DNA of 64,000 nt, from positions 8,184,001-8,248,000 of the forward strand of contig NC_057765.1 of NCBI RefSeq assembly GCF_010389155.1, read 5' to 3'. The DNA comes from Erigeron canadensis (Eukaryota; Streptophyta; Magnoliopsida; Asterales; Asteraceae). Below are positions 46,579 to 57,944 of the stretch, piece after piece; within the stretch, counting starts at the first letter, position 1, and each line of letters begins with the position of its first letter. A program made the translations under genes and the position numbers. The notes under the pieces were generated by a model that was not told where the DNA came from, did no database searches, and saw only the letters and a list, made by a program, of their open reading frames with translations.

Positions 46579-46606
46579 GTAGGTTTCATGTTTAGCTCAT
46601 GTCATA

Positions 46607-46753
46607 CTAGCAGCGTATCGGCGCAATGCGCTAGTGTTCTTGGCGGCGACGGTGTGGTGGTGGAGACGAAGTTTAGTGGTAACAGATAGTGTAATATAAA
46701 ATACATTTTTCTCCATTTAATTTTCAATATTTGATATTCTTTTGATAATATAA
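46607..46753 (-). mobile_element. Helitron-like 3' end (gcgcaatgcgc family)
   Basis: On the - strand the sequence runs into gcgcattgcgccgatac then gctgctagt, the GC-rich hairpin and CTAG terminus of the short Helitron-like family. The body is cut or merges with the next element at 46754. Confidence 0.5.
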
Positions 46754-46800
46754 CTAGGTTATTTTTCCGCGTAATACGCGGGATAAATGTATTAATTTAT
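46754..46800 (-). mobile_element. terminus of another Helitron-like family
   Basis: On the - strand: the perfect palindrome ccgcgtattacgcgg (46767-46781), then aaaaataacctagt. Hairpin plus CTAG is the Helitron 3' end. The element must extend rightwards, but its other end was not identified in the AT-rich DNA that follows. Confidence 0.5.
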
Positions 46801-48054
46801 CAAAATAAGATAATCAATAGTTATAGATCAGAAATTTAAACTATAACGTTACCATCATTCATAGTATATTTGTATCAAAGATGATTATTAGGATATGTAC
46901 GTTATATATTTGTATAATTACGTTCTAAAGTTAAACACATATATACTACCTGCTGAAAAATGATGTTATTATTATTATTTAAAAATGGCTTTTGTTTTCT
47001 ATAGTTCATAGGATATGTTTGTATAATGATGATATAGAATTAAATATAAATTAAGCATGTCTATTTAGTGTAATAATAAAGTTTTCAAAAAACATATTAT
47101 TTTATTCTTTATATAAAATCAAAAATCAAGTTACCAAATTCAAACTACAATATGTATCTACTCAATAATAAAGCAACATAAATTTCACAATAAGGTTTAA
47201 AATGCCAAAATCATTAAATACTAAAAAAAATGTTCATAATAAAATTGACACACAATTATAAAAATATATAATAATTATATGGTTCTGGTTCGTTTAAAAT
47301 AGGTATACTAATACCGATAAAACAATCCTTTTCTAATAATTCAATCCATTTTTATGAATTGTTGTGCATCAATATTATCGTGATTCAATGGTCAAAATCT
47401 TATTTTATCTATTTTACCTTAATAATGCTATTACAATAGTTAATCTCATCATTATATAAACATTTGTTCGATGTCAATTTTACCATTATTTTTATGATAG
47501 ACATTTAATATGTAATTGTGTGAAAAAGTATTATGGTATATTATAGTTAAAATAAAAAATGAAAATGTGGTTGTATAGTTAATTTAATACGTTTATTATC
47601 AAAAGTGACTTTTATTTAGAGCAAACTAAGATCTGAATCTTACACTTATCTTGGAATAGATAAGATAATATTTTATTTAAATTTAAAAACAATAATATAT
47701 TTGTATTATTAATAGATAGCAGTAACAACTTAGTTTTTACTCATGTAATTTATAAAGGCTTAAAGTCAATAATTGTATTGTACTTTTTTAAAATTTTATT
47801 ATATTTTGATGATGTACTTATATATTATTCAACTAAGTCATTTTATTTTTATTTTTTAAAGTCACATGATATTTTTGCATATATTTATATGAAGTTGAGA
47901 GACACGGATTCAATCCTTAAGGCTATCTAGATCACGTGAGTATTCAGTAAAAGAATTTTATCAATATCATAACCCTTACAGGTTGAGATAATAATAATCC
48001 AATGTGAATTCAGGAACAATATGTCCTCCTTTATCCCTTTTTTCCTAATTATTA
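46801..48054. other. AT-rich DNA, no gene recognised
   Basis: Probably the body of the Helitron-like element ending at 46754. No reading frame over about 60 codons and no motif. Confidence 0.4.
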
Positions 48055-48270
48055 ATTTTTATTTACTCTTTTATAAAGCATTTTAGATTTTTATTTATAG
48101 TATGTCTTAAGAAATTAAGCATATTTTTTTTCAAAAGTTTCTTTCACCATATTTATGGTTCCCAAAATGTCTCTCCACATACTACAACACTAAATTACCA
48201 TATCTACCCTATTAACAAATAGTCACTCCTAAAACAAAATTTCGCCGCAACGCGCGGGTACTATGCTCGT
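48055..48270 (+). mobile_element. short Helitron-like element (gcgcgg hairpin family)
   Basis: The head (tttactcttttataaagcat) is weakly matched to relatives. The tail ccgcaacgcgcgggtactat then gctcg is well conserved. The 5' boundary is approximate. Confidence 0.5.
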
Positions 48271-48651
48271 TTTGAAAATCCAAAGAAAGATCTAATGATC
48301 TGAAATATAAAGTTAAGTAAAAAATTAGTATTTGATCATAATATATAATCTAATTAATATAAATCAATTAATTCATACACCATTAATTATTATTCTTATC
48401 TAACGTTTTTAACATCGAATATATACAACAGATGCAAGATAGTTAATTGATCATATATCCTATATCATTCGAATAAATATATTTTGTGAATATATATAAC
48501 CGCTGTTATTAGTATAAAATTAATAAGGTAAAGTTGAAATATAAGATGTATGAAATATTATTAAAAAACTAATCGAGTATGCATATTTAAATCATATTTT
48601 CTTGTTCAAAATTAAAACATACAAATTTTTTTTTTATCCATATCTATACTC

Positions 48652-48893
48652 CCTTATAAAACATATTGAATATCTATTTTAGGAAATTAAGCATTTTTTC
48701 AGTATTCCCATAATACCTTACACCCTTACTTATACATAAAACTCTTATATACTCTCTTTTCCCCATTCTTTCTAATCATTACACGCTCTTATCAACCTTC
48801 TATCATCCTCGGCACCGCCCTATTTCTCCACCGTCTCCCTTTTATGTTGCCCTCGCCTTCTAACCGCCGCAACGCGCGGGCACTATGATCGTT
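48652..48893 (+). mobile_element. short Helitron-like element (gcgcgg hairpin family)
   Basis: Starts tctatactcccttataaaac and ends ccgccgcaacgcgcgggcac then tatgatcg. About 242 bp, non-coding. Head identical in style to 33983. Confidence 0.6.
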
Positions 48894-51800
48894 CATTATA
48901 ATGATGATTTGTAACGTAATAGCAAAATTGTTATGGAATTGTAATATATTCAAAAGTCATATATAAAGAACATTGAATGAGATTTTGTAGGATACGAAAT
49001 AATAATTATAATTAACTGATTGGAAGAAAATAAGTCATATTCAACTTGCATTAAAGGTAAGTTAGGAAACTAATCTAATAGTCAGAACCCATTCATCTTT
49101 ATTATCTGACGGTTGTATCTTAATAAAAAAGAATTTAGGTAGCTGGTTTATAATTATTGAGAGATAAAAGATTATATTGCTTTTAGAGATATTATTTATT
49201 TTAAGTTTGTTTTATTAGTTATTATTTTATTGATATAAATTGTAAATACAGATAAAAGAGAATCTCTAATTTACGTATAACCTTAAATATCAATACTTTG
49301 TATCAATAATAAATTTACTTATGTAAAGTAAAGAAATATGGCACGATCATTCAAAAATAATAAGTCTAAATATGATGATATATTATTTTACAATTTCTTA
49401 TTTAATTGATTTAGAATTTTATTTATTAAATACACTCTTTGTCTAAATACATAAAGTAAAGGGACTAATGTTGTGTATACTTCACAATAGATTTAGTAAC
49501 ATTATTATTAATCTGATCTAAGGGTTGTGATTAAAAGTTTGAACTCATCTAACGGTCTTTACTTTTCCATAAAAGAATTTAGGACCTTGTTATATATATA
49601 TTGGTTTCATATAATATACCAATAAAATAAAACAGGATTGAGACATCCTTTGACCGACACGTGATGTTATTTTTTTTAAAGCAGCATATCTCCTAACATA
49701 AATATCATTTCAATATGGGGGATGAGAATATAGGACTGATAGGTACCTAAGCTTAGGTGTTGAACACTCATAAATTATTTTTTTAATCCATAAAATTCAT
49801 GGGGGCCCAAACATTAGTCATTAATCAAAAAATATTAAAACTTTTATATGCTAAGCTTAGGTGTCGGACAACCTTATATTCACTTTTCCCTTTCAATATT
49901 TATTGTGTCAAAAGTTTAGTTTTTTTTTTTTTAAATCAACTCGTATATCTTATTATATGATATTAATATATGAATTGTAAAATAAAATAAGCACCTCTAT
50001 TAATTGGCCTAACAGATTCAAGGAGAAAACATGAAACTAAAGAGTTGTGACGTTGAGTAAGTATGAAATTGCCTATTTGGATGTTGCATTTGTTATTCCT
50101 AATAATTTATTCTATCAAAAATTTCATACTAATTAAAGTTGAGGGACTGAAAATGTATAAAACTAAATATTTAGTCAAAGATGATGTCATCAAGGTTGAT
50201 CTAATGATGAGTATTAAATGTTGGAAAATTATAGAGGGTATTGATTTTTTCAATTTAGATTTAAAGGTTTTTTTTTTAATATATATATAAAAGATATAGA
50301 TATATTGGGAAATACATATGTTTCTTGAGAAGTAGTCGAATGGTTCAATTTCTAACATATATAGTTGTATTTAATAATATTCGTGTAGTTTAGAAGTAAA
50401 AATAGAAACGTTAGTATATATATTGATTCAAAAAATAATCACTTTAATTTGCTACACAAAAAGGCATGCATGTTAAGTTGTGAGACCCTTTCACCTAAGA
50501 TATTAAATACAAAGGTTTACGAAATTATTAATATTAAATATTTATACTTTTAATTTGAAAAAACTTATAATTTTGAAGATTTACGATTCCAAATGTTTTA
50601 CTTTTCAGGTTGAAATACAATAATTACAGGTTCGTCACTGTTATTATTATCCGAGACATATTGATAGAACTGTTTGTCGTAGTCATTCCACAATTCATAT
50701 GTTACCAATAAATTACTTATTATAGAATTTTTTTAAGCCAGTTGTACTTATAATGTTTTTTATAACCAAACGCACTCTTAATGTTTTAACTTATTTAATA
50801 TAAAATCTGAAAATAAAATAGCCAAACGCATGGGTAAAGAAGGCATGAACACTAAAAGGTTTGTGACACATTATCTGTAGATACAACCACACGCACACAA
50901 ATTAGTCAAAAGTAACCTAGTATTTTGCTCATCTTAAATTGTTTTTTTTTTTTTATATATATATATATACTGCTTCCAGTATTTCAAACTTAACTTAGTA
51001 TAGCCAACACTATGATCAAAACACTCAGGCCCGTTCCATGGATTTTAGGTATCCTGCTTGATGGTATAAAAGGTGCCCACTAAACGCTAAAAAAAAACTA
51101 AAAACGAAAGAGATAGTAGATATTTATAAACGTTTAAAACAACTATAACGATAATATCTTAAAAAAAAATAATTTAACAAAGTTCTATAACTTAATCGAT
51201 AAATGCATTAAAAATTATGTTTTGAATAGTGTCATTCTCCTAGCATTTTTGAAAACAAAATTATTGATCAACTCTTCATAATAGATACGCTCTATGCAAT
51301 TATGTTTGATTTTAACTTACCGTTTGCATTTGGATCTATGGAATTTGTTCGGAAAAGTCGAAAACGTCAAAAATAAAAAAATAAATAGATTGATTCGTTT
51401 AGTATATATATACAATACAATACAATTTTATAGAATAAAAAGTATTAGACTTTTACTCTTTGACTAAAGTTGGACTTTACTATCCACTAGTCTTAGAGGG
51501 TGGAGTAATAATACATGCATAACAAACAAATATATTAAGGAATCTTGCAAAATTTGATGCCCTTAAAATTTTAAGGTCCTGCTTAATTGTGCCGCCTGCA
51601 CTTGCTCAAAGCCGGGTCTGAAAACACTTAAACACATCAAAGTATTACATGGATGTACATACACAGGCGGCAAACATCTATAAATGTACAGAACAAATGG
51701 ACAATATACAGTGCAAGATTTTACAGTTTCAGTGACAACTTACTATAATGAATCAAAAAACACCCACTACTCTATATCATCTACAAATATGTTACATATA

Positions 51801-52864
51801 TATGGATTCACAAAATCGAGGTTCGTCATTGTCATTATTAACTAAGACATATTGATGGAATTGTTTACCATAGTTATTTCACAATACATATGCTACAATA
51901 GCTTATCTATTATAGATTTTTTTTTAAGATCGAGCAATTGTATTAATAATGTGATATTATTATTAAAGATAATAAAAATTAAAATATAAACATACTTGTG
52001 ATCCTATATTTGACAATCAAGTACGTATATGCCTTGGATCATGATGTGGACCCATAACAAGAATAAGTTTATTTTCAATCACTTGTACTATGATAATTAA
52101 ATAACAATTAGGATTGTTTTCGTACACGAATTGTTTATAACATTTTAAAGATAAGATAAATTATTAAATATATAAATCTAAATGTACAACATGTAAGTAA
52201 AAACAAATTTAAAAAAGTATACTTTTACAACATTGAACACATATATTCTATTTCATATTTTGAAACTTTTTTTTTATAGACAATATTTCAAATGTTATAA
52301 TATTTTTATTTATTAAATGATTAAATTTTTTAAAACAATTCTCTTTAGTTGATTACTAAAAATAAATATAAATTAAGTATCAGGACTAAAAAGTGTAAAC
52401 TATTGATGAAAAATAAAAAAGTGTAAATTAATGAGACTTTTTTTTATAAATATTAATATAAATAATAATATAATAATATATTGGATAATGATTATTATGG
52501 TTTTTAATTTTAGACTAAATTAAATGATGACATAAGCGAAAATCAATGTAATGAAATTGAGCGATTTGATTGCTTAATAAGCCATTAGTTCAATTCTATT
52601 ATAGTATTGATTAAGATAAGATTAAAATAAGATTAATATTAAGATAGGTTCATCAGTCGTCCCTTTTAACCTAAAAATTGTTTCTTGAACCAATTTCATG
52701 CTAAGTTTCAACATGCCTTTTCATCTCCGGATTACACTCTGACATGTTGTGTTTATATCCATGACATGTGGCGTGTCATCTTTAAATAAGGTTGTACAAA
52801 ACGTGCATAGTGCTACCGTCTTTCTAATCTACCCACAGACACCATAATAGGTATAACGAACATT
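48894..52864. other. long AT-rich intergenic region, no gene recognised
   Basis: Nearly 4 kb of A+T-rich sequence with no convincing reading frame, RNA gene or transposon terminus. The phrase ctaagcttaggtgt occurs twice in direct orientation (about 49747 and 49853), perhaps a decayed element. (AT)n runs stand near 50956 and 51405. Confidence 0.45.
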
Positions 52865-53290
52865 GTGCTTTGCCTAACAATGTTTTTTTATTTTTTTTTA
52901 ACTGCAATTTATTATAAAATAGAACAAACAATATCCAACAAAGTACTAGATACCGTGAATAAAAGTACAATTACAATTAATTACAATTATCAAGGGTATA
53001 CACAAAAGTATAATATCTTAGATACATTTCGAGTGAGACTTGAACTGCGAGGAATGCAAAAAGACCAGGTCAAACAACTCGTGCGACACAAGAAAAGCCC
53101 TCACCAATGAGGGCCGGGCCACCGGTTTTCACCCTGTCATGTTTTTTATGCAAACTCATATAAGTCTCAAGGGAATAAACGAAAACAATGAAGCAAGCAA
53201 ACCAACAACCAGGACACGAGCATGCATGCCAAACTCAAGAAAGCTGGTACGTCCCTGTCGTTGTTATATTGATGATTGCTTCTAGTATGA
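52865..53290. other. GC-richer island of unknown origin
   Basis: Two overlapping frames (52865-53110, 53040-53285) cover a patch clearly richer in G+C than its surroundings (gagggccgggccaccgg near 53108). It begins with a T run and a tttattataaaatagaacaa motif that would be a poly-A tail region on the - strand. It could be the 3' end of an inverted LINE or SINE. No protein motif recognised. Confidence 0.3.
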
Positions 53291-54287
53291 ACACCGTCCT
53301 TGTCGTTACTCAAAAGTTTTGGTTGTCAATTACTCTGTGAAATCATATTCATTTAGACCAAACTATAAGTGAGTTAAAAGTTGTAAAAACATGTTCAAAT
53401 GGTCCACGAATGATTCTTAAGTTCTTGAAGCACATCACACTACTATATATATATCACAGTAATTAAGGTATGACAAGTGAGACATTATATTTGGTCCCTT
53501 ATTTTCTACGACTATATACTTTGATGCATGGTGACTCATATACTTGTATATATGAGGAATAAATATGATAATGTGCATAAGAAGAGGCCACGCAGATGGT
53601 TTTCTGTTCATATAATTGTTCGATTTGATTCTGTTTAAATTTGCATGTTTTTTTGATTATATGGAGTGGTTTTTTGAGTAAGAGCGCATTGGATCTAGCT
53701 TGCTGTCAAAGTTGAGTACAATGGATATATTCTATCTTTTCACGGTTTTCTATTTTATTTTGACAAATAATGCACGCGTGTCTACTTTAATTTTTCAATA
53801 AAAAAAAACCCTTGAAAAAAATAAATAGGTAGAATCTTTTTGGTCTGACCATACTTCATAAACACACATCGCATAAAATTCATGTCTTGTGAATCGAAAT
53901 ACTCAAACATAAATCACAACATACAATTTCTCTACCTGCCTTTTGTCAAAATGGGTGGTTCGGTTTTTTTCCAGTGGATGGCAGTGGTTCGTATATTAAA
54001 AGGGTTGATGTTTTTTTCTGTCGAGATAAGAAAAAAAAGAAAGCATGAAGAGCATGACTGAGCCAAACCACTTCTAGGGTTTTGGGTTGGTTTTTTTTAT
54101 GAATGAAGGCGAAGCAGATACATGAAAAAGAAAAAGATAAAGATAGGCCAGTAAAAAAATACTTAAAAACCCAAATAATTGTTCCATGTTGTAGAACGAA
54201 ACATAAAACCCATACTTAAACATTAAAACCTTTGTCAATCCAATGCACAGGTCACCCAAAACAAAATAAATATATACGAAATTGGTA
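53291..54287. other. intergenic, no gene recognised
   Basis: AT-rich, with short frames only. No repeat boundary identified. Confidence 0.4.
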
Positions 54288-55114
54288 CCAGCGCAATGCG
54301 ACGGCGGTGACGACAACGGGTGGTGATAGTTGCGGCGGTGGTAACGATGTAGTTATTAATCTAAAAGTAATTGATGTAAATGGTAGTGTAGTTATATTAT
54401 TGTGTAAATAAAAATATTATAGAGACTTTAGGTGGAAATATTTAAAATAAATAATAAAGGAGATAAATAGTTTGAATAAATATGAGTTTAAAATATTTAG
54501 GGATTCATTGGGTAGACTTAGTGTCTTAGTTAAGAATATGTTAAAAATTAAATTTATTTTGGGTATTTTAAAGGTAAAGAGTTGAAAAGGGGAATGATAG
54601 TTTGTTTATTAAGGAGATGGGTACACACGCAATGCAGCGGCGGTGGTGGCAACGGGTGGTGTTAGTGGCGGTACTGGTAACAATGTGGTTATTAATCTAA
54701 AAGTGATTGACGTAAATGATAGTGTAGTTATTTTATGGTTAAGGGATGTATCTTTTGTAAATAACTTTATTAAGAATATTATAAATATATTAGGTGGAAA
54801 TACTTAAAATTAATTAATAAAGGAGATGGATAGTTTTGATAAATATGGATGTAATATAATTTCAGGATATATTGGGTAGATTTAGTGTGTGAGTTAGGAT
54901 TGTATTAAAAATTAAAGGTATTTTGGGTATTTTAAAGGTAGAGAATTGAAAAAAAGAGAAGGGTAGTTTGTTTATTAATAAGAGCAATAGTACCCGGGCA
55001 ATGCGGCGGTGAGATGGTGGGGGTGATAGGTCATAGGAGGTGATAAGTCATAGAATGTGATAGCCAAATGCCTTACATATTTAATGAGAATATGTAAGGA
55101 TTTTTTCTAGGTGG

Positions 55115-55177
<63 letters not shown>

Positions 55178-55503
55178 TGGTTATTAATCTAAAAGTGATT
55201 GACGTAAATGATAGTGTAGTTATTTTATGGTTAAGGGATGTATCTTTTGTAAATAACTTTATTAAGAATATTATAGAGATATTATGTGGAAATACTTAAA
55301 TTAATTAATAAAGGAAGTGGATAGTTTTGATAAATATGGGTGTAAAATAATTTCGGGATATATTGGGTAGATTTTGTGTGTGAGTTAGGATTGTGTTGAA
55401 AATTAGGGGTATTTTTGGTATTTTAAAGGTAGAGAATTGAAAATGAGAGAAGGGTAGTTTGTTTATTAATACAAGCAATGGTACCCGCACAATGCGGCGG
55501 TGA
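54288..55503 (-). repeat. head-to-tail array of Helitron-like units
   Basis: Four - strand termini of the same family occur in a row: near 54288 (gtaccagcgcaatgcgacgg), 54630 (gtacacacgcaatgcagcgg), 54992 (gtacccgggcaatgcggcgg) and 55481 (gtacccgcacaatgcggcgg). Between them the body is repeated: 54345-54650, 54682-55012 and 55174-55503 share aatgtggttattaatctaaa, gtgattgacgtaaatgatag, the atagttttgataaatatggg block and ttttaaaggtagagaattga. The last two are about 90 % alike by eye, the first more diverged. No coding capacity. Confidence 0.75.
55119..55176. repeat. (TAA)n microsatellite
   Basis: About 19 uninterrupted TAA units between the second and third array units. It produces a spurious poly-Asn frame. 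Confidence 0.95.
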
Positions 55504-55910
55504 GATGGTGGGGGTGATAGGTCATAGGAAGTGATAAGTCATAGAATGTGATAGTCAAACGCCTTAGCCATACGGGCTCCGTACTCGGATTTAAAAATTC
55601 GTCGAAAGTATATCGAATGACATCTCTAATGAAAAAGCATGAAATTTTAAGAACACCCACACAATTTTTATAATTTATCGACATATGGTTTTTGAGATAA
55701 AAATTTTTGAATAAATTAAAGGAATAAAATGATTTATGGAGGAGAGAGAAACAAATGAGTGGTTGAGGTTTGAAGAGAGAAAAAAAAAAATGAGTAGTTG
55801 AGATTTAAGGGTATTATAGTTATATTAGGTAAAAATGTTTAAATTAGTGAATAAAAAAGGAGAGTAATTTAGGTAGTTCAAATCATCTTTTGAGATTTTT
55901 AAAAAGGGCA
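55504..55910 (-). mobile_element. Helitron-like copy adjoining the array
   Basis: Reverse-complement homologue of 20030-20450: shared blocks around aaatgagtggttgaggttt, aattcgtcgaaagtatatcg and gataggtcataggaagtgat. It forms the 5' body attached to the terminus near 55481. Confidence 0.5.
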
Positions 55911-55939
55911 AAATACTTTACAAGATAGTATAAGTTGTA

Positions 55940-56677
55940 TCTATAATATATAACTAAAAGAGGGGGTTGGAGGTACACTTGGCACTCCTAATCCCCCTCC
56001 TTTAGCATAATATCCTCTTCTTATTAATCTCTATTTTTTAAATATATATTTACTCCCTTCGTCCCATTTTAAACACTTGATATAAAATATATGAATGGAT
56101 TGGGTTTTTAATGTACTTTTCGTTCATATAAGTTTCATTAACTACTATATAGTATAAACAAAGTTATTTACGGTCAAAGTTAGTCAACACCCCCCCCCCC
56201 CCCCCCCAAAAAAAAAGTTTTTTTTTTTATATACTTTGTTCATATTTAATCACTATTATTACTTAACATTAAATTCTTATGTTTTTTATTTAACTAAACT
56301 TGGAAAAAAAATGGGAAAACTAGAATCAATATTTATATGCAGTTAATTTTCATATGTTTCATCTTTAGCTTTTATATTGATTAAGTTGTGATATTGGTCA
56401 TATTGATGGTTGCTCGAATCATACAGTTACTGTGTAAATTTTCAATTCGTCTATAATCAAAAGTTGTTATCAAGAATCAATTTATTAAAATATATATAGA
56501 GATTTATAAAGCAGAAATTTACCCATTAAGAATTAGTATTTGATCTTCGTACGCAATGCAACTTCTTTATTTTTTTTTAATTATTAATATATGTTTATGT
56601 TTACTTAAATTTCAATTTTTTAGCTTTGATTAATATATTTTGAGATTACCCGTTCATTGGACGGGTCTGAGCAATAG
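55940..56677 (+). mobile_element. Helitron-like element, family with gagcacTA end
   Basis: Head tctataatatataactaaaa then gagggggttggaggtacact; tail acccgttcattggacgggtc then tgagcaatag. The hairpin cccgttc/gacggg before the terminus matches 24486-25373 and 59506-60417. It contains an 18-base C run at 56190-56207 followed by A and T runs. Confidence 0.65.
56190..56207. repeat. poly-C tract
   Basis: Eighteen consecutive C residues followed directly by nine A, then g and a T run. This is the longest G/C homopolymer in the window, and its exact length is likely to be uncertain in any assembly. Confidence 0.9.
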
Positions 56678-56744
56678 TGTATATATATATATAGGGAAAA
56701 GTTAAATTAGGAACTCCCTATTTTAGGGACTGTTAGGTACTCCT

Positions 56745-56875
56745 TTTACCTTCTTCTCCGGCCACCACCACCACCATCTCTGACCACCACCACCATGATC
56801 ATCTCCGACCACCACCATGATCCTCTGGCGACGGCGACCATCTCCGGCGAGACTTACACATGTTTTAAGTACAAT
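56745..56875. repeat. CCACCA-rich triplet block
   Basis: A GC-rich island (ctccggccaccaccaccacc, then three imperfect copies of tctccgaccaccaccatgat) lies inside AT-rich DNA between two transposons. It resembles the Ser/Pro-Thr-like triplet patches found near ends of Helitron-like elements here (compare 19950-19990 and 25630-25680). No frame is supported. Confidence 0.5.
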
Positions 56876-56934
56876 TTTTTTTAGGTAGATCACCCACCCC
56901 TATATATATATATATATATATATATAAGTATAGG

Positions 56935-57325
56935 GAGACAATCAAATAAGAACAATTTTAAAATTAGAACGGTGAGAACACCTTAAAAATATCATTTTGA
57001 TGCATTAAAAGTCTATAAAACTGACATAGTGCATACCTAATTATCATTATTTAAGTGTTTAACAACACATTAATTCATCAAAATCGAAAAAATCACGTTT
57101 TTTGTTGGATGCATCATTTTAATGAATATGCATCCAAGATGGATGCACAAAACAAAAAACATAATTATTTCGATTTTGACGGATGAATTTGTTGTTAAAC
57201 ACTTAATTAAAGATAATTAGTTATGCACTATGTTAGTTTTATGGACTTTTAATGCATCAAAATGATGTTTTTAAAGTGTTCTCACCGTTCTTATTTTAAG
57301 AGTGTTCTCACCGGAGTGTTACCCT
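56935..57325. mobile_element. palindromic MITE (copy 2), downstream of second HKT gene
   Basis: Homologous to 19385-19770. Outer arms: tagggagacaatcaaataag on the left and tagggtaacactccggtgag read inward from the right. Inner arms share cattttgatgcattaaaagt and the gatgcatcc/ggatgcac centre. The flanks taagta on both sides may be the target duplication. It stands about 620 bp beyond the stop codon of the second HKT gene. Confidence 0.75.
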
Positions 57326-57944
57326 ATAAGTATAAATATAAATAATGGATCTTTCAAAGTTCCTTCACACTATATATATAGTGGAATTATGGTTTGTCCG
57401 AATACGGTCACGTCTATATGAGTCCCAAGGACTTTAGCTCAGGGCCCAAAATTTCGAACGGCCTGAAATTCTTATTTATATGGGTTAATCCAAAGACTTA
57501 TGGTCCAGCCCATATAACGTATTATAATCTAAGGTAATTTTGTTGGAGACGGCCCAGCATGTAAGCATTATGCAAAAGTTAACCTTATTGATTTGATTTT
57601 CGGAATTAGATGTTATTTTGTTTCTCTTTTTCTATTTCTATATATGAAAAAGTGATCATTGAAAAAGTAAAACTACATCCATCATCAAACTCGTACAAGG
57701 TCACAATGCGTCGTTGTACTCGTTGCTTTTCGGGCCTAACTGGTACTACACAAACATAGTTTTTCAGTTTAAATAGTTTGAATTTGTCAATTTGAACAGT
57801 GAAATTAACAGATTAACTCACTACAAGTTTTCGTAAGAAAGTTGCAAATAATTCCACTCATACTGATGATTGATTAATACATACATATATATTACTAACG
57901 TGCATACATATATATAAACATGTTATTCAGATTTTATACGTATC
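57326..57944. other. 3' flank of the second HKT gene
   Basis: AT-rich, no other gene. It should contain the 3' untranslated region of the HKT gene read leftwards from 57945. Confidence 0.45.

Noticed and set aside
55111..55299. Open frame with a run of asparagines
   Set aside because: It is translation of the (TAA)n microsatellite read as AAT codons plus Helitron-like repeat, not a gene.
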